A DNA stretch of 64,000 bases from NCBI RefSeq assembly GCF_001971725.1, contig NZ_CP019388.1, forward strand, positions 2,170,001 through 2,234,000. The letters run 5' to 3'. The translations under genes and the position numbers were made by a program. The notes under the pieces are model-generated. The model had not been told where the DNA came from. It was given only the letters and a program-made list of their open reading frames with translations, and made no database searches. Positions 7,017 through 15,498 of this stretch are shown here, in pieces. Position 1 is the stretch's first letter. Every line of letters starts with the position of its first letter. The stretch is from Winogradskyella sp. J14-2 (lineage in GTDB: Bacteria > Bacteroidota > Bacteroidia > Flavobacteriales > Flavobacteriaceae).

Positions 7017-7349
7017 ATGAACACACTAAAAAACAAAGTACAGTTGATTGGTAACTTAGGAAAAGACCCAGAAATAATTAACCTTGAGTCTGGTAAAATG
7101 CTTGCAAAATTTTCTGTAGCCACAAACGAAAGCTATAAAAATGCTAATGGCGAAAAAGTAACAGATACGCAATGGCATAATATTATTGCTTGGGGGAAAA
7201 CAGCTCAGATTGTTGAAAAGTTTGTAACCAAAGGTAAAGAAGTAGCCATAGAAGGTAAGTTAACAACACGCTCTTGGGAAGACAAAGACGGTATAAAACG
7301 TTACACTACCGAAGTGGTTTGTAGCGAGCTTTTAATGCTTGGAAAATAA
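7017..7349 (+). CDS. ssb: Single-stranded DNA-binding protein
   Basis: OB-fold protein of 110 residues with the SSB signatures KVQLIGNLGKDPE, TQWHNIIAWGKTA and VAIEGKLTTRSWED. The protein ends right after the OB fold (ELLMLGK), so the flexible linker and acidic C-terminal tip used by the usual SSB to recruit repair proteins are missing. Short SSBs of this kind are frequent extra copies in flavobacteria, so a second, longer ssb is expected elsewhere in the genome. It stands alone, with a strong terminator 24 bases after the stop and a decorated upstream region. Confidence 0.93.
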   Translation: MNTLKNKVQLIGNLGKDPEIINLESGKMLAKFSVATNESYKNANGEKVTDTQWHNIIAWGKTAQIVEKFVTKGKEVAIEGKLTTRSWEDKDGIKRYTTEVVCSELLMLGK

Positions 7350-7372
7350 TAACTAAATAGATTATAAATACT

Positions 7373-7415
7373 AACTAGCCTTAAAAAAATTTGTTTTTTA
7401 AGGCTAGTTTTATTT
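7373..7415 (+). terminator. Terminator after ssb
   Basis: AACTAGCCTTAAAAAA pairs with TTTTTTAAGGCTAGTT, followed by more T. The stem is symmetric and may also stop transcripts from the minus-strand cupredoxin gene. Confidence 0.85.
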
Positions 7416-7435
7416 TTGAACTTTGCTAAACGTGT

Positions 7436-7828
7436 TTACTCAACAATGAGTGTATATTGTGGAGTTGGGTTCATAGGGCAGAAATAAATATATTCTCCTT
7501 TTTTCAATGTGGTTATATTAGTTTTTTCTTTACTATTGTTATCTACCGCTTTTGTAACATAAGCGGTTTTAATATGCGCATTTGGGTTTGATTTGGGAGC
7601 CAAAACAAATCCTACCTGGTGGCCTACATCATTATTTTTTATTTCAAAAATATAGTTGCCTTCTTCTAAGGTGATTGCTTTTTGCGTAAATGCACCTTTA
7701 GTTTGTTCTAAAGACACAACCGTTGCTTTTTCAGCTGCCATTTGGGTGTCTTTTTTAATGTTGTCTTGTGCATAGCTTGTTAAGGATAAGCTTAATGCTA
7801 TAACTAATGTTGAAATGATTTTTTTCAT
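7436..7828 (-). CDS. Secreted cupredoxin-like protein
   Basis: Protein of 130 residues with a Sec signal peptide (cleavage near Ala20-Gln21) and a small cupredoxin-like beta domain. A possible copper site is present in part: His70 in VGHQVGF, and Cys117 with Met119 in YIYFCPMNPTPQ. The second histidine expected after the cysteine in type 1 copper sites is not seen and the Cys-Met loop is very short, so copper may be bound differently or not at all. It is 33 bases downstream of the AhpD-like gene on the same strand and probably shares its transcript. Confidence 0.75.
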   Translation of the reverse strand: MKKIISTLVIALSLSLTSYAQDNIKKDTQMAAEKATVVSLEQTKGAFTQKAITLEEGNYIFEIKNNDVGHQVGFVLAPKSNPNAHIKTAYVTKAVDNNSKEKTNITTLKKGEYIYFCPMNPTPQYTLIVE

Positions 7829-7861
7829 AATTCTAAAATTTAAACGTTATTTATTTAGGTT

Positions 7862-8410
7862 TTATACTGTGGCTGCTGCTAAAGGTTGCGCCACAGGAAA
7901 ATCTACAGGAACCTGCGTTGTACTGTGGATATAATTAGAGATGGTTTTGTCTCCAACCAAAGCAATGGTATCTATTAGATTTCCTTTAGTATAACCAGCA
8001 TTAAAGAAATTCTCTAGAACATCTGCATCTGTACGACCTCTATTTTCCGTAATGTTCTTAGCCAATTTGGCTAAAGCATTAAGTTTGTTGTTTACGGTAG
8101 AGTAACCAGCTCTTAGTTCTAAAATTTGTTCTTCAGTAAAACCATTCATTTTACCAATTGCAGTGTGTGCAGATAGGCAATAGATACAATTGTTAACTTG
8201 ACTAACCGCTAAGTTTACAACTTCTTTTTCTTTGGCAGAAAGTGAGGTTTTTGCATTAGCAAAATTTAGGTAGTTTTCTAAAGCAGTATCGCTATGTGCA
8301 TATGTTGCGTATAAGTTTGGTACAAATCCCAAAGCTTTTTTTAGATTGTCAAAAATTGCTTTGTTGTTTTCACTAACGTTTTCTCTTGTTGGTACATTAA
8401 ATGTGTTCAT
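7862..8410 (-). CDS. AhpD-like carboxymuconolactone decarboxylase-family protein
   Basis: All-helical protein of 182 residues with the CMD/AhpD active-site motif CIYCLSAH (Cys75, Cys78, His82). Proteins with this CxxC and His act as thiol peroxidases or as uncharacterised oxidoreductases. There is no signal peptide. With the secreted cupredoxin-like gene downstream and an AraC regulator upstream, all on the minus strand, it may belong to a small stress-response group; this link is inference from position. Confidence 0.87.
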   Translation of the reverse strand: MNTFNVPTRENVSENNKAIFDNLKKALGFVPNLYATYAHSDTALENYLNFANAKTSLSAKEKEVVNLAVSQVNNCIYCLSAHTAIGKMNGFTEEQILELRAGYSTVNNKLNALAKLAKNITENRGRTDADVLENFFNAGYTKGNLIDTIALVGDKTISNYIHSTTQVPVDFPVAQPLAAATV

Positions 8411-8777
8411 AATTTTAGTTTTTTATGCTGAATATATCAGCGATTGTTATTTAATTTTTGATGGTACAAAGTTGCCATAGTAAAGGAGGTCATAGAATAG
8501 AAATACTTCCCTTATACGTGTCAATATGTCCTTAATGATTAATGTGTGGTTTTTCAGCGTCACAATAATAATCGTGTAATTGTTCATGCTCGCAATGCGT
8601 ATGAGATAATGTGTTGGTTGCAATACGTCTAGGACTGTTTGCAAATATTTCAATAAGATTGAATATTGATTTAATGGAATGTTTCATCTGTTATAGTTTT
8701 AAAAATTATACTACAAAGATGAGGTAGTAGATAAGCAAATGGAATGTAGAATTTACCCTTAAGCTTGTCAATTTTTC
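8411..8777. other. Intergenic region before the ahpD-like gene
   Basis: No supported gene. A 68-codon minus frame (8447-8653) has no recognisable features. A promoter-like minus-strand TCATCTTTGTAG lies near 8716-8727, close to but not exactly TAnnTTTG. Confidence 0.4.
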
Positions 8778-9620
8778 CTAATCTATAGGTTTAAGCGACT
8801 TTTTAAACTCAGAGGGAGATTTTGATGTGTATTTTTTAAATAAACGGCTAAGGTGAGAGGCATCTTCAAAACCAATATCGTGAGCAATTTCTTTTGCAGA
8901 TTTATCTGTGTAGGTTAATAATCGTTTTGCTTCTAATATAATACGCTCGTGGATAATTTGTAGTGGGCTTCGGTTTAGCTTGGCAAAATTATTAGAAAGT
9001 GTTTTAGGAGATTTAAAAAGTTGTTGGGCATAAAACGAAACACTATGTTCTGTTTTAAAATGTTGTTCTACTAAAAAATTAAAAGATCTAAGCAGATCTA
9101 TCTTTGTGTTTTTGGGCGTTTCAATAATGCCTTCTTTTGCTTTTAGAAGTCGCGTACTTTTTATGATAAACCTAGCCATAAGCATTCTCAGCATTTCGGC
9201 CTGTATATTGTCTTTTGTTTCGAGCTCATCAATAAATACTTCGTGTAATATTTTAAATTTGTGCTGCTCTATTGTATTGAGTTTTATTATAGGAATATTT
9301 ATGTTACCAAAAAACAATATACCAACACAGCTCACTTGCTTATCATGATCTTTAATGCAGTAAAACTCACGGTTAAACTGATAGATTAGTGCATCGGCAC
9401 CAGTTCTATATTGCAGATATTGTATGGGTGTGAGGGCTAAGATATGATTTGGTGGAAGTGTTACCGGAACGCTATCTATAACAAGTTCTATAGCGTGTTG
9501 GTTTGCCCAAATAAAGGTATAGAAATCGACCTGCTTTGGTGTTACAAATGCTTGTAGATCTTTTGTGTTACCGATATTGAAGACTGCACCAGTAGAAAAT
9601 TCTTTAAAAAAATACATCAT
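8778..9620 (-). CDS. AraC-family transcriptional regulator
   Basis: Protein of 280 residues. The N-terminal half (about 10-150) looks like a cupin-type sensing domain, and residues 185-278 form the double helix-turn-helix of AraC/XylS proteins, with SAKEIAHDIGFEDASHLSRL and the downstream SPSEFKKS ending. It is transcribed towards the AhpD-like and cupredoxin genes and may regulate them; the 157-base gap plus the promoter region leaves this open. The ligand is not predictable from the sequence. Confidence 0.9.
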   Translation of the reverse strand: MMYFFKEFSTGAVFNIGNTKDLQAFVTPKQVDFYTFIWANQHAIELVIDSVPVTLPPNHILALTPIQYLQYRTGADALIYQFNREFYCIKDHDKQVSCVGILFFGNINIPIIKLNTIEQHKFKILHEVFIDELETKDNIQAEMLRMLMARFIIKSTRLLKAKEGIIETPKNTKIDLLRSFNFLVEQHFKTEHSVSFYAQQLFKSPKTLSNNFAKLNRSPLQIIHERIILEAKRLLTYTDKSAKEIAHDIGFEDASHLSRLFKKYTSKSPSEFKKSLKPID

Positions 9621-9664
9621 GTGTATGTATGTCTACAAACCAAACTAAACATTACAAAAAAGAA

Positions 9665-9841
9665 CTAAGCCACTTTCTTAAGCAAATCAAAACAAGGGCA
9701 TTTTTTACACCGTTTGTGCTCTGCTTTTTTGTATTTCTTACAGCATTTGGATTTTACTTTACCCAAGCCCTCCATTCCATAAGATTCAAGAACTTTAATG
9801 CGTTCTCTTTTTAGTTTTTTATCTTTTTTCTTTTTTGCCAT
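9665..9841 (-). CDS. Small basic cysteine-rich protein
   Basis: A 58-residue reading frame: start MAKKKKDKKLKRERI, middle YGMEGLGKVKSKCCKKY, end CKKCPCFDLLKKVA. About one third of residues are lysine or arginine, and five cysteines lie at 33, 34, 45, 48 and 50 (CC-x10-CxxCxC), suggesting metal binding. I recall similar small proteins in other flavobacteria but know of no function. It lies 63 bases downstream of ferritin on the same strand, so an iron connection is possible. The overlapping 61-codon + frame here is judged a shadow. The start codon sits in a perfect inverted repeat. Confidence 0.8.
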   Translation of the reverse strand: MAKKKKDKKLKRERIKVLESYGMEGLGKVKSKCCKKYKKAEHKRCKKCPCFDLLKKVA

Positions 9842-9864
9842 ATTGATGCCTAAATCAATATGGC
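9837..9864 (-). promoter_or_regulatory. Inverted repeat enclosing a start codon
   Basis: GCCATATTGAT (9837-9847) and ATCAATATGGC (9854-9864) are perfect 11-base arms around a 6-base loop. In the minus-strand mRNA the AUG of the small cysteine-rich gene lies in the 3' arm, so the hairpin could hide the start. It could equally be a DNA operator. Confidence 0.6.
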
Positions 9865-9904
9865 AAAAGTAATTATTTTAATTTATTCTAAATAAATTTT
9901 AACA

Positions 9905-10429
9905 TTAAATACCAGGTCCAGGAGTCTGAGCTGCAGAGCTTACGGTTAACTGTTGTATGTCTCTGTCAAATAAATAAAGCCCTCCTTTATCATCTCCAAT
10001 CATGTTAATTTTATCAAGAATAGTTCTTGCCACTGCTTCTTCTTCAATTTGTTCAGCAACATACCACTGAAGGAAATTGTGTGTTGCGTAATCTTTTTCT
10101 TGTAAAGAAATATGAACTAATTCGTTAATACTTTCTGAGACAAATACCTCATGCTTTAGAAGTTTTTGGAACATTTCCTGAAACGAATTAAAGGTAACGT
10201 TTGGTGCGTTTAATTCTGAGATATGTGCATGTCCTCCGCGTTCATTGACAAATTTTACAAGCTTTAACATATGCTCTCGTTCTTCATCTGACTGGTCGTA
10301 CATAAAATTAGATATACCTTCTAGCCCTTTTACTTCGGCCCAAACAGCCATGGCTAGGTAAACTTGAGATGACTCAGCTTCAATTCTTATTTGTTTATTT
10401 AATGCAGCTTCAATTGATTTTGATAACAT
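9905..10429 (-). CDS. ftnA: Ferritin
   Basis: Four-helix iron-storage protein of 174 residues. Ferroxidase-type ligands are recognisable: Glu in the first helix (RIEAESSQVYLAM), the EEREHM motif in the second, and Glu/Gln residues in the later helix (VAEQIEEEAVA). It is the bacterial non-haem ferritin (Ftn) type rather than bacterioferritin, as no haem-binding methionine pattern was noted. It stores ferric iron in the cytoplasm and limits peroxide chemistry. A small cysteine-rich gene follows on the same strand. Confidence 0.95.
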   Translation of the reverse strand: MLSKSIEAALNKQIRIEAESSQVYLAMAVWAEVKGLEGISNFMYDQSDEEREHMLKLVKFVNERGGHAHISELNAPNVTFNSFQEMFQKLLKHEVFVSESINELVHISLQEKDYATHNFLQWYVAEQIEEEAVARTILDKINMIGDDKGGLYLFDRDIQQLTVSSAAQTPGPGI

Positions 10430-10544
10430 AATTTTAAGTATTTCTTATAAAAATAGGAACTTTTAAATCAATTAAAAGTTAATGAGGTGTTATAATGATA
10501 ATTCATATTTAATCTAATTTGAAAGATGGTATATATAGCTCTTT

Positions 10545-11447
10545 TTAGAAGAAAATGTCTTGTGCTAACCGAAATGTGTTGGCATGCGCATTTACTATAA
10601 TTTTAATATCTGCAGAATACCCTCCACCCATACTACACATAACTGGAATGTTGAGGTCTTTGCAGGTTTGTAGGACAAAACGGTCACGTTCTTTGCAGCC
10701 TTTAACCGTCATGCCTAGTTTTCCTAATTTGTCAGAAGCTACTACATCTACGCCACAGAGGTAGTAAATAAAATCGGGTTGTTGTTTGTCAATGAGTTTG
10801 GTTAAGGTATTTTTTAATAAGTTAAGGTAGGTATTGTCATCTGTGCCATTATTAAGCGCAATATCTAAATCGCTTTGTTCTTTTCTAAAAGGATAGTTGC
10901 TTTTGCCATGCATAGAAAAGGTAAAAACAGAATCGTCGTATTTAAAAATTTCTGCAGTTCCATTGCCTTGATGCACGTCTAAATCCACAATAAGAACTTT
11001 GTTTACTAATCCTTTGTTTTGAAGATATCGAGCTCCAATTGCTTGGTCATTTAGTAAGCAAAACGCTTCACCACGATTGGTATAGGCGTGGTGTGTGCCG
11101 CCAGCTATATTCATAGCAATACCATGTTTTAGGGCATGTTCACTTGCTTTTATGGTGCCATCTGCAATGATGACCTCGCGCTCAACTAAAACCTCACTAA
11201 GCGGAAACCCTATTTTTCGTGCAGCACGTTGGTCTAAAGTAATATTTACCAAATCGTAATAATATTCTGGTGTGTGCACTGCCAAAATATATTTATCGTT
11301 TGGTTTTTCTGGTTCAAAAAAATTGTTGTCCTCACAGGTGCCTTCATGCAACAATTGCTGAGGTAACAATTCGTATTTCTCCATAGGGAAACGATGCCCT
11401 ACAGGCAAAGGATGCTTGTAGATAGGGTGGTATGCTATTTTGAGCAT
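10545..11447 (-). CDS. Histone-deacetylase-family deacetylase
   Basis: Protein of 300 residues with the zinc deacetylase fold of the HDAC/AcuC/APAH superfamily. Catalytic features are intact: the His119-His120 pair in GGTHHAYTNRG, zinc ligands Asp157 and His159 in DLDVHQGNGTAEIF, and a later GVDVVASDKLGKLG segment supplying the third ligand. Bacterial members act on acetylated small molecules, polyamines or proteins; the substrate here is unknown. It starts 19 bases after the stop of the 804-residue secreted protein and is probably co-transcribed with it. Confidence 0.9.
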   Translation of the reverse strand: MLKIAYHPIYKHPLPVGHRFPMEKYELLPQQLLHEGTCEDNNFFEPEKPNDKYILAVHTPEYYYDLVNITLDQRAARKIGFPLSEVLVEREVIIADGTIKASEHALKHGIAMNIAGGTHHAYTNRGEAFCLLNDQAIGARYLQNKGLVNKVLIVDLDVHQGNGTAEIFKYDDSVFTFSMHGKSNYPFRKEQSDLDIALNNGTDDNTYLNLLKNTLTKLIDKQQPDFIYYLCGVDVVASDKLGKLGMTVKGCKERDRFVLQTCKDLNIPVMCSMGGGYSADIKIIVNAHANTFRLAQDIFF

Positions 11448-11466
11448 ATACTAGACAATTTTTTGT

Positions 11467-13881
11467 CTAATTTAATGATATCGATTTTTCCTCAAAAATA
11501 AATGTACCATCATTTGTAATGCCTTCAATAAAAAGTGTAACTGGTACTTGTGGCTGTGCTATTTTAAATACAAGTTGTCCATTGTTATTTAACGTTAGAT
11601 TAGGTTTCCAATCAATAACTCCATACTCTTTAAAGAAATCATCTTCATAGTATTTGTACTTAGGTGTATAGAACTTTTTCCTTTTGTTAAAAGTTAGAGG
11701 AAACTCATAAGTTCTGGTAATATTTTTAGGGGCTTTGGCTCTTGCTGGGTCTTTGGTGTAAATCTTAATAGCGCCTCGAGGGCTTCGCATACCTTCTCCC
11801 AAACCAAATCGGTTAATCTCTATAAAATCTACATCTTCAATTAGTATTGGGTCTAAAATAGAAAGGTCTACTAGTAATACATCGTTTAAGAAAAAATTAA
11901 CGGAACCAGGACTTTGCATACCCATGCTATCTATTACACCTAAATTATTTCTGGGACCATTAGGGCCATATACATCTGGATCTAACAGAAGCCATGCTTT
12001 AAAAGACAAATAATTCCAAAGAGAGAAAAATTGCTTTTCATCCTCTTCGCTAACCACACTGATTTTTCCATATCTTCCTCTGCTCAATTCAGCTCTTCGC
12101 TTTAGTTGCTCTTGCCATGGACTAGATTTTACGACAACCTCATCGAGCTTTTCAACTTTTTCTGAATTATCGAAAATAACGTTACTTGAGTAAGCAGAAT
12201 CGCGCTCTATTTTAAAAGTAGGTTTAATTTCTTCAATGAAGTTTGTTTTGAAGTTTGGAATTTTTTGAGGAAAAAACTGCGTGTAAAGATTTGCAGGTTT
12301 TAGACCTTTTGAATTGGTAACTTCAGTGAGTTTTATGGTTTGGTCTTCTTCGGGATATAGATTTTTTATTATATAACTCTTGCTTTTAGTATTCCCTTCT
12401 GCAATGAGGAATCCCTTATCGTCAAAATAGTACATTAAGTCATTAGGCTGGCCACTCTCATTGATATTACTGGAGACGTAGTTTGCTTTTAGAATAATAC
12501 CTTGTTCAAAATCGAAATTTATATCGGGCGGATTATGAAAAATAATATTCCAGTCGTAACTGCTCCATCCTTGTGTGAGCAATAAATTATCGAGTTCAAA
12601 CTTTTTCTTTTCCGTGATGTCGGTAAAATAATATTTTGCATTTTCTACAGGACCATTGAGGTAGGGTTGTAAATAATTATAACTGATGATGTTATGGGAT
12701 CTGTTGTATGATTGTGTTTCTTGAGGTAGTACGGATATGCTAATATTATGGGTGCTTAAAGTATCTGGTGCTTTAAAGTTTAGCGTAACGTTTACCGAAT
12801 CTAATTCTTTGGTTACTGTTGGTGAGTTTTTGGAAGAAATGATGTTAATTCCGTTGTAATTAAAAGTTAAACGTTCGGCTATAGGTGTGTTGTTTTCGTC
12901 AAAAAGTGTAAGAATATTTATGCCAGGATTATTATCTAGCTCTAAAACTTTTGTAATAACAGGTTGGTCTGTAAAATAAATGTCCATTAGGTCATAATTA
13001 TCACCATTATGCAAGAATAGCGAATAGCGTTTGTGCTTAATAGTATCGAGAGTTTCTTCATTAGTTATAACACTGATTAAGAACCTATTTTTAAAACGCT
13101 TTAACGAAAGGATAACACCTTGTTTTTTAATAGTTTGATTGAGCTGCAACTTATAGACGTTATCTTTATGGCTAATATTTATGGAATATGTAGTACCATA
13201 TTGAGGGATTAATGGAAATCTACCTATACCAAACTGATTGGTTTTAAATGTAGTGATAACTGTACCGTTATTATCTACAACTTCTCCAAGTGCCAAATCT
13301 AAACCATAGCCATTACGGCCTTTTATAACCACACCTATGGTATTTTCTACACCGTGGAGCAAATGCCCACTTTCGGGCAGAAACTGAGCGTCGATATCAA
13401 TAGTAGTTGCCACGTTGTCTTTAGGTTGGTAGGTTTCAATACTTTCAACTTTAAAACTTTCGACGAAGAAATTATTTTCGTTGAAGTTTCTCATCCAGTT
13501 GGTGTAGGCCTTTATGGTGTAAGTGTTGTTAGAAAAAAGGGAGTCTATTTCAAAAATATTAGATGCTACACCGTTATCTACCATCAACATTTTTTGTTTT
13601 ATTATTTTTTCATTCTTGTCTTCAATAGTTACATATAAGTTTTTGGTGGTTGTTGACAGTTTTTTATCATTTTTATTTAAGACATAAGCTGTAAAGCCCA
13701 AGGTCTCACCGACAAACAAGGTAGACTTATTAAGGTGCAGGTATACAACCTCTCGAGGAAGATGTGTATAGTCCTCGTAAGCATCTGAGATAATATCGAT
13801 TTCGTTCTGAGAGGCAACGGATTTTGTTGCAAGTAGTAATATAGTAACGCAAACACTTATTTGAACAAGAGCTATCTTCAT
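11467..13881 (-). CDS. Secreted MG2-like and plug-like domain protein
   Basis: Protein of 804 residues with a signal peptide (about 1-24). Residues 40-150 resemble a macroglobulin MG2-like beta domain (YLHLNKSTLFVGETLGFTAY). Residues about 600-740 resemble the TonB-receptor plug (SMGMQSPGSVNFFLNDVLLV and GEGMRSPRGAIKIYTKD), but no beta-barrel follows, so this is not a transporter. Such proteins are common and uncharacterised in flavobacteria and are thought to sit in the periplasm or on the outer membrane. An HDAC-like gene follows closely. Confidence 0.78.
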   Translation of the reverse strand: MKIALVQISVCVTILLLATKSVASQNEIDIISDAYEDYTHLPREVVYLHLNKSTLFVGETLGFTAYVLNKNDKKLSTTTKNLYVTIEDKNEKIIKQKMLMVDNGVASNIFEIDSLFSNNTYTIKAYTNWMRNFNENNFFVESFKVESIETYQPKDNVATTIDIDAQFLPESGHLLHGVENTIGVVIKGRNGYGLDLALGEVVDNNGTVITTFKTNQFGIGRFPLIPQYGTTYSINISHKDNVYKLQLNQTIKKQGVILSLKRFKNRFLISVITNEETLDTIKHKRYSLFLHNGDNYDLMDIYFTDQPVITKVLELDNNPGINILTLFDENNTPIAERLTFNYNGINIISSKNSPTVTKELDSVNVTLNFKAPDTLSTHNISISVLPQETQSYNRSHNIISYNYLQPYLNGPVENAKYYFTDITEKKKFELDNLLLTQGWSSYDWNIIFHNPPDINFDFEQGIILKANYVSSNINESGQPNDLMYYFDDKGFLIAEGNTKSKSYIIKNLYPEEDQTIKLTEVTNSKGLKPANLYTQFFPQKIPNFKTNFIEEIKPTFKIERDSAYSSNVIFDNSEKVEKLDEVVVKSSPWQEQLKRRAELSRGRYGKISVVSEEDEKQFFSLWNYLSFKAWLLLDPDVYGPNGPRNNLGVIDSMGMQSPGSVNFFLNDVLLVDLSILDPILIEDVDFIEINRFGLGEGMRSPRGAIKIYTKDPARAKAPKNITRTYEFPLTFNKRKKFYTPKYKYYEDDFFKEYGVIDWKPNLTLNNNGQLVFKIAQPQVPVTLFIEGITNDGTFIFEEKSISLN

Positions 13882-13964
13882 AATGAATTAGGTATAGAAT
13901 AGTGAATACTAAAAATCCTTCTTAATTTAACAATAAATAGTATAATTATGAAACAACTTTAACT

Positions 13965-14040
13965 TCAATTTAGACTTGTCGATCTTCCAGCGCACCCATG
14001 CAGTGATTGGAGGTTTTATAGTCCAATCTAAAAAAAGGAT
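13965..14040. repeat. Imperfect dyad between genes
   Basis: TTTAGACT near 13971 faces CCAATCTAAA near 14022, and an inner TCTTCCA (about 13983) faces TGGAGG (about 14009). The stem is broken. It may be a decayed palindromic repeat or a weak terminator; I cannot decide. Confidence 0.35.
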
Positions 14041-14064
14041 TTTTAAATTAAGATTAAAAGGTAT

Positions 14065-15498
14065 TTAAAACCTAATTAAACTAAATTGTTTTTCTTTTAG
14101 GTTAAAGTATGCGTAGTAAGGTGTATTGTTATGAAAAAAAATATCTTCACCTGTGATGCCTTTGTAATCTACCATATATGAATCGATCATGTTACTCAAT
14201 CCAGGCTCGAATTCTTTTTTAATATGCTCGAAATTTTCCGAAAGCACGGTATCAAAAAAAGTTGCTTTTGTAGTACTGTAAGAGTAGAAGTTACTAAAAG
14301 TAGGGTTAAAAGCAGGGACAAAAGTGTTTGTGTTCGAGTCAAAAGTGGTAGTGGGTGTCATTCCAAAGCCAGTATTACTTGTTGGTACCAACTTATATCC
14401 TCCGATTGTGATTTCATATAAATCATCAACTTTTATTACGGAAACACCAATTTTACCAGAACTAACTTTTCTCAAAAATTTAGATGTCGCCTCTAGTTGC
14501 CGAGTGGTTTTAAATGGTATTGCTGTTTGCCCTTCTTGAATTATTGGGCCATTTTTAAATGTAATAGGTTTATCTTTGTGCAAATAAAATTCCTTTAAAA
14601 CGGTATTGTTTAAATCTTTGATGTTAAAGCTCATTTCTTTGCGCGAACTGGCAATTTGGAAAACCTTATCATCGCAGATAAAAGAATTAAACTTTTCAAA
14701 ATCATCTATTTTTCCTTTAGGATAGGCGTAGGCATGTTGTTCAACCTCAAAGGTGTTTAAATCTACACTATAGGTTATTGTGCCTTTTTTCTCAATGTCT
14801 ATTGATACAATAAGCTGGTTGTAAAACTTAAAAATCTTATTAGGAGAAGATGCTTGTTCAATAGATGTGGGTATTCTATGATCAATTTTTACAAAATTAG
14901 ATGCTTCGATTTGATTTCTAAAAAGAGAAAACGTATTTGTTGCTTTAAGGACAAACCCTTTTTTTTCTTGTTGCTTAATAGAAATCGTTTTTATGACTTT
15001 TAAACTTTTGTCTTTTTGTAACTTTCTAATTATTAAATCATTATCCTTAATGGTTATAAATAATAATTCATTGTTATAGATTAGAGTATCAATATAAAGT
15101 TCATCATCATCTAACTTAAACTCTAGATCGTGGGTTGTTGATACTGTATTATCAAAGTCTACAGAAACCAAGGCTATTTGAGAAATATAGTCATTGGCGT
15201 ACAATAAATGATAAGTGTTACGGTCTATAGCATAACCTATTGGGTCGCTGAATTTCTTCTTCGGAGCTTTAAAAGTAAAAGAGGATATTGCATTAAAGTT
15301 TTCATCAAACAGATTGGCATGAATCTCTTTTCGGTCTAATATTAGAAAAGCGAAATTATTATTGTCTGAATTAACAAGGGAATAGGTTGTTTTTTTAGTG
15401 CGTGAATTTTTAGTATTTATGGTATAGTTTAGTACATTGATTTGGCCAAAACTAAACTGTATGATTAAAGAAATTATAAATACAAAACTTAATTTCAT
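14065..15498 (-). CDS. Secreted protein of unknown function
   Basis: Protein of 477 residues with a clear signal peptide (cleavage near Gly18-Gln19) and then mostly beta-strand sequence rich in Lys, Asp and Asn. The repeated short hydrophobic strands (for example LFITIKDNDLIIRKLQKDKS) resemble a beta-propeller-like fold, but no named family is recognised. It begins immediately after the metG stop codon, so it is probably translated from the metG transcript. No type IX sorting tail is seen. Confidence 0.72.
   Translation of the reverse strand: MKLSFVFIISLIIQFSFGQINVLNYTINTKNSRTKKTTYSLVNSDNNNFAFLILDRKEIHANLFDENFNAISSFTFKAPKKKFSDPIGYAIDRNTYHLLYANDYISQIALVSVDFDNTVSTTHDLEFKLDDDELYIDTLIYNNELLFITIKDNDLIIRKLQKDKSLKVIKTISIKQQEKKGFVLKATNTFSLFRNQIEASNFVKIDHRIPTSIEQASSPNKIFKFYNQLIVSIDIEKKGTITYSVDLNTFEVEQHAYAYPKGKIDDFEKFNSFICDDKVFQIASSRKEMSFNIKDLNNTVLKEFYLHKDKPITFKNGPIIQEGQTAIPFKTTRQLEATSKFLRKVSSGKIGVSVIKVDDLYEITIGGYKLVPTSNTGFGMTPTTTFDSNTNTFVPAFNPTFSNFYSYSTTKATFFDTVLSENFEHIKKEFEPGLSNMIDSYMVDYKGITGEDIFFHNNTPYYAYFNLKEKQFSLIRF

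Noticed and set aside
8447..8653. Minus-strand 68-codon frame
   Set aside because: No recognisable feature, and it lies in the promoter region of the AhpD-like gene.
9629..9814. Plus-strand 61-codon frame
   Set aside because: Antisense to the small cysteine-rich gene at 9665-9841, which has much better protein character.
11467..13881. TonB-dependent receptor
   Set aside because: A plug-like domain is present but no beta barrel follows.
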